Source: Anaerolineaceae bacterium
GTDB taxonomy: Bacteria; Chloroflexota; Anaerolineae; Promineifilales; Promineifilaceae
Length of the DNA: 64,000 nt
NCBI GenBank assembly: GCA_002699125.1
Contig: PABI01000080.1
Span: 1-64,000, forward strand
Reading direction: 5' to 3'
Each line of letters begins with the position of its first letter. Position 1 is the first letter of the stretch. Shown here piece by piece: positions 26,621-35,937 of the stretch. The notes under the pieces were generated by a model that made no database searches, was not told the origin of the DNA, and worked only from the letters and a program-made list of their open reading frames with translations. Made by a program: the position numbers and the translations under genes.

Positions 26621-27850
26621 GTGCAAAAGTTTCGGCATAACATTGAAAATCCGTTATCTATGCTGATCACAGAAGAACTTGCCAAGCATTTTATTCAGTC
26701 CCAATTATTTTCTCCTGCCAGCTTTGATTTCTTGAAGGTTATTGGAAGATACATTCAAGATAAGGATATTTCGTTAGCTTTTTTGGCTAACGAGATAAGA
26801 CTGCGGGAACAAGTCGAAGGATTTTCCATCAGCATTCAGACGGAAGAACAATTTTTAGCCACTGTTATCCCCAAAATACTTGCCGAAGTCGAAGCAAGAA
26901 TAGCAGCTGGTGAGATCGATGATAACACCGTGCGAAACTATTGGAGATATGCTGAAATATTGCCTTTTCAAGATCAACATTTTCTGGCCGTATTGTTGGC
27001 AGTTTTATTTGATATACAACAGTGCTTCGAACTATATTGGATGCTAGAAAAAGCAAAACCATTACAAGTTCCATCAAGTTTAAAAAAGCTTTACTCAAAA
27101 AAAGATGATCTCATTGATGTCACGCATTTTGATGTTTTGCAAAAAGGGTTCGTATTAAAAAATCATGATCTTGTTATATATCCGAGATTATCTATCCAAC
27201 TCAGTCTGCAAATCCTATCTTTTGCAAGACAGAATCAGGGTAAATCAAGTTTGAAGGTAAGACCTAGGCATGTTGGGCAGTATTCAACTTATTCAAACGT
27301 TCAGAGAATACAAGAAGAGCGTATTTTTGGTATGCCTTTCTCGAAGCAAAATCTTCGTCAGTTAATCAAAAAAGAGTATGGTGTGCTTCAATATTGTTTT
27401 GAGAATGATATTGATGAAACAACAAGTGAAATGTTTGACGTTCCATTAAAGGAGCTTCAGTATGTAATCAAACCAATGCCAGATGGGTATGTGACGATTT
27501 CGATTGAAGAGGTGATGGATATTGAAAAAGAACGTTACCATAAATACCGGCAGTATAGGCATCTTTGCAATGATGGTTTTTATATGCTTCAAAGGTTTGC
27601 TCACGCTATTATTGATCAAGAGACATTAGCGATAAACCATTTTGATTTTTCTTATATGTTTTATGATTTTGATGACTATGCTAATAGAGTGGTTGCGCAC
27701 ATGAAGGATAAAGTGGTTAGTGCGACGATTAAGAAGAAGCTGTTTAGGATAGATGGCATTGTTCCTTTCGATATCTTCAAGAAAATATTGGCTGCATGTT
27801 TTGAGCACAACCCAGAAATAGTCAATTTACTGAAAGATGCTAATTTGTAG
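26621..27850 (+). CDS. Protein of unknown function, AT-rich gene (409 aa)
   Basis: I do not recognise the family. GTG at 26621 or ATG at 26660 (MLITEELAKHFIQSQ) may be the start; neither has a strong ribosome site. The product is soluble-looking, rich in aromatic, Lys and Glu residues, mostly helical by eye, with no signal peptide, membrane helix or metal motif. Notable stretches are RNYWRYAEILPFQDQHFLAV and FDYDD-like FSYMFYDFDDYANRVV. The gene is clearly richer in A+T than its neighbours, contains no ACGGCCGT and follows a HigBA pair, so it is probably horizontally acquired cargo. Confidence 0.7.
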   Translation: MQKFRHNIENPLSMLITEELAKHFIQSQLFSPASFDFLKVIGRYIQDKDISLAFLANEIRLREQVEGFSISIQTEEQFLATVIPKILAEVEARIAAGEIDDNTVRNYWRYAEILPFQDQHFLAVLLAVLFDIQQCFELYWMLEKAKPLQVPSSLKKLYSKKDDLIDVTHFDVLQKGFVLKNHDLVIYPRLSIQLSLQILSFARQNQGKSSLKVRPRHVGQYSTYSNVQRIQEERIFGMPFSKQNLRQLIKKEYGVLQYCFENDIDETTSEMFDVPLKELQYVIKPMPDGYVTISIEEVMDIEKERYHKYRQYRHLCNDGFYMLQRFAHAIIDQETLAINHFDFSYMFYDFDDYANRVVAHMKDKVVSATIKKKLFRIDGIVPFDIFKKILAACFEHNPEIVNLLKDANL

Positions 27851-27980
27851 ATTATGGGAACGAAACAATCTCCCAAAATCTAACTCCCTGTGATGATTGC
27901 CAGGCAAGGCCGCGATATAAATCAATTTTGATTGGGTGGTTATAGTTCCGAGCCAAGTTCGGCCGCAGGTTATGTCCTTG

Positions 27981-29477
27981 TTAAGTGTTTTTCCATTTTG
28001 TTAGAAAAGCCAGCAGAGGGGGCAACAAGTAAACGAAGGGTATGCCAATAAGGTGGGCAGCGAGTTGGCTACCGCCGAGGGCGTTGACCCGCAGGTGGCC
28101 GTAGATGAGGACGGAAAGCTGGACGGTGAACAGGAACCAAAGTCCGGCGCGCAGACGGAAGGTTGTTGGCGCGGCTGAGTTTTCATCATCCAGCAGGAGC
28201 CAGAGGAAAGGCCAGGTGCTGTACCAAAGGCGAAAGCTGAGCGCTTGCAGGCTGTAAGCCGCCAGCACGTCGGCTGCGGCCCGTAATGGGGAACGGCCGT
28301 ACCGCCACCCCCACCACAATAACCACACAACCAACAACCCAAACGGCACCCTAAACAAATTCGCCACCAACTCAATAAATTCCGGCGTAATCGGTTGCCC
28401 CCACTCACCGGCAAGCAGCAGCACCAGCGTGGCTGGTGAAAAGCCAGGGCCGCTGGACGCTTCGCGCAGCAGCCGCACGACTAAATCCAGCGGAGAGCCA
28501 AACGGTAAAAACGCCAGCCAAACGGCCGTTCCCCCCCCCATCACCCCCCAACCAAACACGCGCAGCCTGGCCCGTAAATCCGGCAAATCACGCCAGACGG
28601 CCAGCGCAAAAAAAGGAATCGGCAGCAGGGCAATCGGCTTGGTGAGCGCCGCCAGCAGCAAAAAGAAGAGGGTGAGTGATGGCCACTTCGGCACGCTCAA
28701 CTTCATTGAGCCGCTCATTGCAGGCCGTTCCTGCCGCCAAAACCAGATGGCCACCAGCTGCCACACCATCATCAGCACGTCGTTGTGCCCATCGACGACA
28801 AACATCAGCAGCAGGGCGGGATTCCACAGCCAGAGCAGCGTAAAGCTGCGCTGTTTGGCGGCATCGGCCCGGGCCAGCAGCCGCCAGATAAGCCAGCCGC
28901 ACGTGAGATGGGCCAGCAGCCCTACCCCCTTGAACGCCAGCAGCCCGGCCAGTAAATTATTTTGCGTCAGGCGCGTAACGCCGGCGGCCAGCAGCTCCCA
29001 CAGCGGGCCGTAGGGGGAGGTTTCATCAGCCCATTCGCCGGCCAGCGGCAGGAAAGGATCGTCGGGAAAAGCGTCCGGCGCGGCGGCGTAGGGGCTTTGC
29101 GCGTGAATGCTGCTCACCCGTCCGCGAATGACGTAGCGGAACAGATCGTTGGCGTTGATGGGGTAGGTTTGCAGCAGGGGGATGGCGAAGAGAACGGCCG
29201 TTCCCAGCAAAACCCACAGCGAAGGCATAGCGCGCCCCACCTGCACGGCGCGAAACGCCAGCCAATATAGACCAAACAGCACCACTAACAGCAGCGCGTA
29301 GCCCAATCCAGCCAGCAGCGACGGTGCCAAGCTGCGTACATCTTGCAGAGGGAGGCTGTTGTGGTACGGCCGTAGCGGAAACCACCACCAAAAGATAAGG
29401 TAGCCCACCAGTGAGGCCAGCGCCAGGAGCGTTAAGTTATTTTGAAGTTTAGGGAAAATTCGCGAAGTAGCAGTCAC
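27981..29477 (-). CDS. Polyprenyl-phosphate-mannose-dependent mannosyltransferase-like GT-C protein (498 aa)
   Basis: About twelve hydrophobic segments. The loop TYPINANDLFRYVIRGRV followed by PYAAAPDAFPDDPFLPLAGE and ETSPYGPLWELLAAGVTRL matches the family of actinobacterial MptA/MptB alpha-1,6-mannosyltransferases and its relatives. It would add sugars from polyprenyl phosphate to an envelope glycan on the outer face of the membrane. The gene stands alone on the minus strand; the 100 bases upstream hold a word-array repeat. Confidence 0.78.
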   Translation of the reverse strand: MTATSRIFPKLQNNLTLLALASLVGYLIFWWWFPLRPYHNSLPLQDVRSLAPSLLAGLGYALLLVVLFGLYWLAFRAVQVGRAMPSLWVLLGTAVLFAIPLLQTYPINANDLFRYVIRGRVSSIHAQSPYAAAPDAFPDDPFLPLAGEWADETSPYGPLWELLAAGVTRLTQNNLLAGLLAFKGVGLLAHLTCGWLIWRLLARADAAKQRSFTLLWLWNPALLLMFVVDGHNDVLMMVWQLVAIWFWRQERPAMSGSMKLSVPKWPSLTLFFLLLAALTKPIALLPIPFFALAVWRDLPDLRARLRVFGWGVMGGGTAVWLAFLPFGSPLDLVVRLLREASSGPGFSPATLVLLLAGEWGQPITPEFIELVANLFRVPFGLLVVWLLWWGWRYGRSPLRAAADVLAAYSLQALSFRLWYSTWPFLWLLLDDENSAAPTTFRLRAGLWFLFTVQLSVLIYGHLRVNALGGSQLAAHLIGIPFVYLLPPLLAFLTKWKNT

Positions 29478-29478
29478 A

Positions 29479-29573
29479 ATTTGGTAATCGGTCGGTTGGT
29501 TATCGGTTTAAGGTCTAAATTATAGACTGTTTTACTGAATACCGATCACCGAATACGGTTTACCGACTACCGT
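29479..29573. repeat. Quasi-periodic array (ACCGATTACC-type words)
   Basis: TTGGTAATCGGTCGGTTGG, TTATCGGTTTAAGG, then ACTGAATACCGATCACCGAA and TACGGTTTACCGACTACCG. The two halves are roughly inverted (GGTAATCGGT against ACCGATCACC), so it can fold. It separates the mannosyltransferase gene from the sensor kinase gene. Confidence 0.6.
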
Positions 29574-31040
29574 TTAGGCTGTCACATGGCTGCCATGCTT
29601 GTCCAGCGGCACAACGAGGGTGACGGAGGTGCCGTGCCCCAGGGCCGATTCCAGCCGTAGCGAGCCGTCGATTCGGTCAGCACGTTCGCGCATGTTGACC
29701 ATGCCCAGGCTGCCGCGCGAGCTGTAATCCTGGTTAACGGCCTGCACGTCGAAGCCAACGCCATTGTCCTGTATCAGGGCCACAAACAGATTCTCTTCTT
29801 GCCAGAAGCGGACCTGAATCTGGCTGGCGCGGGAATATTTGCGGGCATTGCCCAACGCTTCTTCCACGATGGAAAAGACGACGCCCTGCGCCTGCTCGTT
29901 GAGCAGTTCGCCATGCTCGCCGCCCACCAGCCGAATGTTCAAACCATCCGTTTCTTTGATGCGGGTGATGACCGTTTCCACGGCGGCACCCAGACCTTGT
30001 GTTTCCAGGACCAACGGCCGTAACGTAAACAACATGCCGCGAATCTCTTTGGACGTCTGTTTGGCCAGCTCTTCCACTTTTTCCAGCTCGCCCAGCGCCT
30101 GTTCCGGATCGCGGGAGAGCAGGGAGCGGATGAAGTTGATGCGCATGGCGATGGCCGCGATGGTTTGGGTGGGGCCGTCATGCAGATCGCGGGCCAGCTC
30201 TTTACGCGCTTCTTCATCGGCTTCGATGATACGTAGTTTTTCCGCTTCCAGTCGCTGATAAAGCTGGGCGTTTTGCAGGGCAATGACAGCCTGGTCGGCC
30301 ACGCCGTTGAACAGCTCAAAATGCTCTTTGTCGAATTTAACGGCCGTGTCCGAGCCAATCACAATCGCGCCAAAAATTTGGAACCCGGCGCGCAGCGGAA
30401 TGCAGGCGGCCGTCAGACAGTTTTGGAAAGCCACAAATTGACGTAGTTCCGGGTCGCGGCGCGGATGATCGGTGGTGACCGGTTCGGCCTGGGTTAAGGC
30501 GGCCCCCACGATGCCCCGCTTGCCTTGCAGCTGCTTGTCGTAATCAACGGCCGTAAAGCGGCGCGTTGCCACCGGAATCAAATCTTCGCCATTAAACAAG
30601 AAAACCGCGCCCACCAAAGATTGGCGCGGAATCCCCATTTCTTCAATGGCCAGACTGCACACGTCCAGCGCTTCTTCCACCACCCGCTCAAAGCTAAGCG
30701 TTGCGCGCATTACCGAAGCCATCGACTGTAGCGACTTGGACCGATTATTGGCGGCGCGTAGCTGATGCAGCTCTGCCCCCACTAACTGCGAAGTTGTAGT
30801 TTGTACCTTTTCTGCGTAACGGTCCACCATGTAATAGACAACTGCCAGGGCAAGCAACAGCGTAAAACCGGCAATCGCCATACCGGGCAACCAGTCCTGG
30901 ATGTTGCCATTAAGGACCACCGAGTAGACGACAAAAAATGCGGCCAGCATGCCACTAATGAGCAGCACAAAAATGGCAATGAGGATCCAATTGAGCCGCT
31001 GAAATTCTTTTTTTATTTTTGCTGCTAAACTTTTGCTCAT
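29574..31040 (-). CDS. Membrane-bound GAF-domain sensor histidine kinase (488 aa)
   Basis: Two N-terminal helices (about 18-42 and 52-72) enclose a very short external loop, then a coiled coil, a GAF domain (about 105-265), a HisKA_3 domain with H287 in ARDLHDGPTQTIAAIAMR (the canonical HDGPxQ), and an ATPase domain with EEALGNARKYSRAS and LIQDNGVGFD. It belongs to the NarL/LiaS kinase group. With almost no external domain it probably senses a cytoplasmic or membrane signal through GAF. No response regulator is adjacent; the regulator at 7025 has its own kinase. Confidence 0.92.
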   Translation of the reverse strand: MSKSLAAKIKKEFQRLNWILIAIFVLLISGMLAAFFVVYSVVLNGNIQDWLPGMAIAGFTLLLALAVVYYMVDRYAEKVQTTTSQLVGAELHQLRAANNRSKSLQSMASVMRATLSFERVVEEALDVCSLAIEEMGIPRQSLVGAVFLFNGEDLIPVATRRFTAVDYDKQLQGKRGIVGAALTQAEPVTTDHPRRDPELRQFVAFQNCLTAACIPLRAGFQIFGAIVIGSDTAVKFDKEHFELFNGVADQAVIALQNAQLYQRLEAEKLRIIEADEEARKELARDLHDGPTQTIAAIAMRINFIRSLLSRDPEQALGELEKVEELAKQTSKEIRGMLFTLRPLVLETQGLGAAVETVITRIKETDGLNIRLVGGEHGELLNEQAQGVVFSIVEEALGNARKYSRASQIQVRFWQEENLFVALIQDNGVGFDVQAVNQDYSSRGSLGMVNMRERADRIDGSLRLESALGHGTSVTLVVPLDKHGSHVTA

Positions 31041-31187
31041 TTCAAGACATCAAATTCGTTGTTTTGTCACTACAGTATGAGTGCCCACCGTTTATTATAC
31101 AAGAGAGGTCAAAAATAACGATAGGATCAATCGTTTCAATAGGTGGACTGATGGTACTATGCAGGAGCGCTTTGGAACGATTTCTTA

Positions 31188-32096
<909 letters not shown>

Positions 32097-32202
32097 TGAT
32101 CATCCTTGTCAAATCATGGTATCTTATACTCACAGACCCCATTAAGTGGAGAACGGAAAGTAACTTTAAAACAAATGCCAAGATGTGCTTCCGTTCTTCT
32201 TA

Positions 32203-32257
32203 TAAGTAAATGCCTTTTGGCCTTTGGTTTTTTAAGCAACTTTCCGGCATTTACTTA
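32203..32257. promoter_or_regulatory. Perfect 12-bp inverted repeat between divergent genes
   Basis: TAAGTAAATGCC (32203-32214) is exactly inverted as GGCATTTACTTA (32246-32257), with a 31-base spacer. It lies between psuG and the ParB-like gene and could be a bipartite operator or a hairpin in a leader. There is no T run, so a terminator is less likely. A partial third copy, AAATGCCA, lies at 32173. Confidence 0.5.
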
Positions 32258-32369
32258 AGTTGCCCACATTGACAACCTGCTTATGGAATCTGTACAGGCG
32301 TGAACGGCCGTTATTCTAGCAATTTATCTGATGCCCGGCTGCCAAAAGAATTTTTATTATGGATCGGTT

Positions 32370-33350
32370 ATGAGTGATTTTGCAAACCCCAAATTACACG
32401 CCAGACAGCGCTTTGAGCAGGCACGCCGCCAGGCATCGCGCGCGCAAATGGCCGCCCGGCTCACCGGTGAAGATATTAATCTGCTGCCGTTTGAGGCCAT
32501 TCGCACCAACTTGCAGCAGCAAAACCCTTACTATCGCGGCGTTGTGGACGTACCTTTGGATGCCATTGTGGGCAGCGTAGGCCGCTACAAAACGTTTACC
32601 CGCAAGTTTTTGCCCCTCACCAACAGCGTGCAGGATCGCTGGGTGGCGGTGGATGCGTTGGCCACGCAAACAGGCTGGCCACCCATTGAACTGTACCAGG
32701 TGGGCAATATCTACTTTGTGAAAGATGGCAACCACCGCGTTTCAGTGGCGCGGCAGTTAAAGTTGGAAAGCCTGGAAGCCCATGTGATGGCTTACCCGGT
32801 TGATTTTGAGATTGATCCGACGGACGATCTGGATCACATTTTTATTCAGCTGGGCGAACAAAACTTTATGGCCAAAACCGGTTTGGGTGGACGGTATCCC
32901 GATCACAATATTCATTTCACCTCACCGGGGCGCTATTCAGAACTGCTGGCCCAAATTCACGATCTGCGCCAAATTTTAGCCCGGATTGATGGCGAGGAGA
33001 TGGCTTGGGAAACGGCCGTTGACGCCTGGTATGAAATGGTTTACCTGCCCACCGTGCAAATAATACAAGATTCCACGCTTCTGGCCGATTTTCCTGGCCG
33101 CACCGAGGCCGACCTTTTTGTCTGGCTTTCGCAGCACCGCGAGCGGCTGGAGGAGTGCTATGGGTTGCATCATGAAAATCTGGCCGATTTGGCTCAGTTT
33201 CTGGCCGATGAGTACCGGGAAGCTGGGCTGCCTCGGCTGACGCGGCAGGTGCGGCGCCTGCTGGGAGCCAACAGCTTGCCCCCTTTAGAAGAAGTTGCTA
33301 ATTTGGAAGAGTCGCTGCCAAAGGCGGAGGACGATGTTGATACAAATTAG
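32370..33350 (+). CDS. ParB/sulfiredoxin-fold domain protein (326 aa)
   Basis: ATG 32370 starts MSDFANPKLHARQRFEQARR. Residues about 55-165 resemble the ParB N-terminal/sulfiredoxin fold: DVPLDAIVGSVGRYKTFTRK, then IELYQVGNIYFVKDGNHRVS (the GNHR motif equals the ParB GxxR nucleotide-binding box) and VARQLKLESLEAHVMAY. There is no recognisable DNA-binding helix-turn-helix, so it is not a chromosome-partitioning ParB. The C-terminal part is helical. This type of protein occurs in many Chloroflexota and Actinobacteria with unknown role. The downstream CBM48 gene is 26 bases away. Confidence 0.75.
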   Translation: MSDFANPKLHARQRFEQARRQASRAQMAARLTGEDINLLPFEAIRTNLQQQNPYYRGVVDVPLDAIVGSVGRYKTFTRKFLPLTNSVQDRWVAVDALATQTGWPPIELYQVGNIYFVKDGNHRVSVARQLKLESLEAHVMAYPVDFEIDPTDDLDHIFIQLGEQNFMAKTGLGGRYPDHNIHFTSPGRYSELLAQIHDLRQILARIDGEEMAWETAVDAWYEMVYLPTVQIIQDSTLLADFPGRTEADLFVWLSQHRERLEECYGLHHENLADLAQFLADEYREAGLPRLTRQVRRLLGANSLPPLEEVANLEESLPKAEDDVDTN

Positions 33351-33376
33351 CCAGATGATCTCAGGAGTTAAAAAAG

Positions 33377-33673
33377 ATGCTTAAGAAGAATTATTCCAAA
33401 AGTGGGAGTTCGTGCCGGGTAACGTTTAAATTGCCCGCAGACGTGAGTGCGGAGACGGTTCATCTTTGCGGGGAGTTTAATGATTGGAGTCCCACCAAGC
33501 ATCCCATGAAAAAGCTCAAGGATGGCAGCTTTAGCGTGACTGTTTCGCTCGATCCGGGGCAATCTTACCGCTTTCGTTATCTGCTGGACAATGAACGCTG
33601 GGAAAATGATTGGGATGCCGATGCTTACGTAGCCAATCAATACGGCACGGAGGATTCACTAATCACGATATAA
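33377..33673 (+). CDS. Stand-alone CBM48/AMPK-type glycogen-binding domain protein (98 aa)
   Basis: AGGAG precedes the ATG by about ten bases. The whole protein is one early-set domain: VTFKLPADVSAETVHLCGEF, NDWSPTKHPMKKLKDGSFSV, and YRFRYLLDNERWENDWDADA. The NDW and W residues are those that contact alpha-glucan in AMPK-beta and in isoamylase N-domains. No catalytic domain is attached. It probably binds glycogen and tethers or regulates a partner, perhaps the ParB-like protein encoded just upstream. Confidence 0.88.
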   Translation: MLKKNYSKSGSSCRVTFKLPADVSAETVHLCGEFNDWSPTKHPMKKLKDGSFSVTVSLDPGQSYRFRYLLDNERWENDWDADAYVANQYGTEDSLITI

Positions 33674-33679
33674 GATAAG

Positions 33680-33771
33680 AATCTATCCGAAAAAGCCACA
33701 GAGGAAAGAGAGAAAATAGAGAACTTGAGACCAATCTCAAAAATCTCTGCGAACTCTGTGGCCAATATTCT
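33680..33771. repeat. MITE-like element, copy 1 (about 92 bp)
   Basis: Runs from GAATCTATCCGAAAAAGCCA to CTCTGTGGCCAATATTC. Its ends are inverted (AGCCACAGAG against CTCTGTGGC; GAAT..TAT against ATATTC), and inside are CTTGAGACCAATCTCAAAA. By hand alignment it differs at about six of 92 positions from the element at 59160-59257, which is in the opposite orientation. It encodes no protein. It lies directly after the CBM48 gene. Confidence 0.85.
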
Positions 33772-33802
33772 GATAGGTGCTAAGATCGTTTTTTGCGTGG
33801 CA

Positions 33803-33865
33803 AGGACTGGCAGTCCTCCACTTAATCCACATTCTTCTAAAAGCTGTCCCAGGACTGCCAGTCCT
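33803..33865. repeat. Pair of inverted, self-palindromic 15-mers
   Basis: AGGACTGGCAGTCCT (33803-33817) and its exact reverse complement AGGACTGCCAGTCCT (33851-33865), separated by 33 bases. Each is itself a palindrome except at its centre base. It can form one large or two small hairpins. Together with the MITE-like element it fills most of the 413-base gap 33674-34086, which otherwise has no gene. Confidence 0.7.
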
Positions 33866-34034
33866 AACTCGAACGAAGACATTGTGCGCTGTCCGGCAGG
33901 CAGCGCTTTTTTCTTGCCTGCACGGGGTGAAATTTCAGTGAGAATGTGATTTTGTAGTGGGGTGTTGGTTTGGCAACCTTTTGCGGCTGGGTATAATCGC
34001 CATCAGCTTTTTTTGAGATTAAGTAAACTGTTTT

Positions 34035-34064
34035 CAAGGTTTTTACCAACGTGTGAAAACCTTG
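34035..34064 (+). promoter_or_regulatory. Hairpin in the leader of the parvulin lipoprotein gene
   Basis: CAAGGTTTT (34035-34043) pairs with AAAACCTTG (34056-34064), and GGGAG follows directly, about 18 bases before the ATG. It could affect translation or be chance. Confidence 0.3.
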
Positions 34065-34086
34065 GGAGTACATTTTGGAACTTTTT

Positions 34087-35076
34087 ATGCGACGAACATT
34101 TCTTTTCTTGTTATTTCTCCCGCTGCTGCTCCTGGCCTGTGGCGAGGAAGAGCCCCTGCCAACGGTAGCGCCGGCCATCAGCCAAGCCGGCGAAGAGCTG
34201 GCCCCGCCGGCTGTGAGTGAGGACCCCATTGTGCTGCCGACGGAAACGGCCGTTCCCGTCACCCCCACCCCCGATGCCCCACTTGCTGCCAGAGTTAACG
34301 GCGAACCGCTGCTGCTGGCTACGTTTGAGGCAGAATTGGCCCGTTACCAACAGGCCGAGGCAGAATTGGGCAATCAATCTGGCGACAATCCTTACAGCAG
34401 CATTGTGCTGGATGCCTTGATCGAGCAGATGTTAATCCGCCAGGCGGCGGCTGCCCAGGGCGTTTTGGTAACTGAAGAGATGATTGATCAGGAACTGGCC
34501 GAATTGCAAGAAGTGGCTGGTGGCACCGATAATTTTGTTGCCTGGCTGGACGCGAACCGGTACAGCGAAGAAGCATTTCGCACGGCCGTATCCGATGGCC
34601 TGATTCAAGAACAGATGGTATCAACCGTGACCGCCGATGTGCCTTTTGCTGTGAAGCAAGTCCACGCCCGCTACATTCAGGTGGATGATGCCAACCTGGC
34701 CAGCACGCTGCTGGCCCAAATCCAGGCCGGCGATGATTTTGCCACGCTGGCCCGGCTTCATTCCCTGGACCGCATTACAGGGGAAAATGGGGGCGACCTG
34801 GGCTTTTTTGCCGCCGGAACGCTGCTGGTGCCGGAAGTGGATGCCGCCGCATTTGCCCTCACCGAGCCGGGACAGGTTAGCGAAGTGATTACGGCCGTTA
34901 ACCGCGAAGGTAACCCGGTTTATTACATTGTGCAGCTGATTGAGCGGGAACCGGAACGGCCGTTGGACGACAACGTACGCTCCATTTTATTGCAGCAAGC
35001 CTTTGAAACCTGGCTGGATGGGCTGTGGCAGTCGGCCAACATTGAGCGCCTGGTTGAGGTCGAAAGCGGCTCGTAA
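34087..35076 (+). CDS. Lipoprotein peptidyl-prolyl isomerase, parvulin type (329 aa)
   Basis: ATG 34087 gives a lipoprotein signal MRRTFLFLLFLPLLLLACGE with lipobox LLAC (Cys18). A low-complexity Pro/Thr segment follows, then a SurA/PrsA-like N-terminal helical part (about 60-190, starting LAARVNGEPLLLATFEAELA) and a parvulin domain (about 195-290: VHARYIQVDDANLASTLLAQ, ATLARLHSLDRITGENGGDL, GFFAAGTLLVPEVDAAAFAL). It would assist folding of exported proteins on the outer face of the membrane, like PrsA. The next gene follows after 15 bases. Confidence 0.9.
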   Translation: MRRTFLFLLFLPLLLLACGEEEPLPTVAPAISQAGEELAPPAVSEDPIVLPTETAVPVTPTPDAPLAARVNGEPLLLATFEAELARYQQAEAELGNQSGDNPYSSIVLDALIEQMLIRQAAAAQGVLVTEEMIDQELAELQEVAGGTDNFVAWLDANRYSEEAFRTAVSDGLIQEQMVSTVTADVPFAVKQVHARYIQVDDANLASTLLAQIQAGDDFATLARLHSLDRITGENGGDLGFFAAGTLLVPEVDAAAFALTEPGQVSEVITAVNREGNPVYYIVQLIEREPERPLDDNVRSILLQQAFETWLDGLWQSANIERLVEVESGS

Positions 35077-35091
35077 AACGGACTGACAAAG

Positions 35092-35931
35092 ATGGCAACC
35101 AGACGAAGACGGCAAACGGGGTGTGCAGGCAGGTTAATGAGCGTCGTAGCGGCTTTGCTGTTATTGGCTTCTATTGGCCTTGTGGTGCTGGTGGTGCTCT
35201 ATTTTGTAGCCCCGGGCAGCTTGCCCGAACCGGCCTTTTTGCAGGATGATTATGCGTTGCCTACCCTGCCCATCCCCGCCGCCCTCATGCCGGAATCAGA
35301 AGTACCAACGTTGGTTGCCGCCATCGAGCTGCCTTCGGCGACGCCAACAGCGACGGAACCGCCGCTGGCCCCAACCTGGACGCCGCCCGCGGCGCAGCCG
35401 ACGGCCACGCCGCTGCCTCTCAGCACGTTAAAACCATCGGTGACGCCTTCACCGCTGCCCACCTTCCCCACCAAAACGCCAACGCCCACGTACACGCCAA
35501 CCAGCACCAATACTCCGACGGCCACACCGCCTGGCCCCACGGCCACGCCTACGTCTACCCGCTCGGCCTACCCCTTCACCAAGACAGACAACAGTCCATT
35601 TTATTTGCAAAATCATGCCAATAATGCGGGCTGTGGCTGGCTGGGTTTAGCCGGCGAGGTGCTGGACCTGGAGCGGAATCCGGTGCCGATAGGCAGCTAC
35701 CGCGTACATGTGTGGGGCAGCGGGATTGATGAACGGGTTTTGGCAGGCAGCGCGCCGGATTATGGTCCGTCTGGCTGGGAACAGTTTGTCTTCGATTCGC
35801 CGGTCATGCGTGAATACAATGTGCAGCTGGAATCCCCGAGCGGAACGGCCGTTTCCCAAATTTATCGCGTCCAAACCCGCACCAACTGCGATGAGAACCT
35901 GCTGCAATTAAACTTTGTGCAGAATCATTAA
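35092..35931 (+). CDS. Membrane-anchored protein with Pro/Thr-rich linker and C-terminal beta domain (279 aa)
   Basis: A basic N-terminus (TRRRRQTGCAGR) and one helix (about 16-40) anchor it to the membrane. Residues about 75-160 are almost only Thr, Pro, Ala and Ser (repeats like PTATPLPL and TPTPTYTPT), as in many exported Chloroflexota proteins and probably glycosylated. The C-terminal 110 residues form a beta-rich domain (NNAGCGWLGLAGEVLDLERN, PIGSYRVHVWGSGID, YNVQLESPSGTAVSQIYRVQ) with two Cys. The domain is not identified. It is likely cotranscribed with the parvulin lipoprotein. Confidence 0.8.
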   Translation: MATRRRRQTGCAGRLMSVVAALLLLASIGLVVLVVLYFVAPGSLPEPAFLQDDYALPTLPIPAALMPESEVPTLVAAIELPSATPTATEPPLAPTWTPPAAQPTATPLPLSTLKPSVTPSPLPTFPTKTPTPTYTPTSTNTPTATPPGPTATPTSTRSAYPFTKTDNSPFYLQNHANNAGCGWLGLAGEVLDLERNPVPIGSYRVHVWGSGIDERVLAGSAPDYGPSGWEQFVFDSPVMREYNVQLESPSGTAVSQIYRVQTRTNCDENLLQLNFVQNH

Positions 35932-35937
35932 TTGACG

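Noticed and set aside
32370-33350. Assignment as chromosome-partitioning ParB with a parS system
   Set aside because: No helix-turn-helix, no ParA neighbour and no parS-like 16-mer were seen; only the N-terminal fold resembles ParB.
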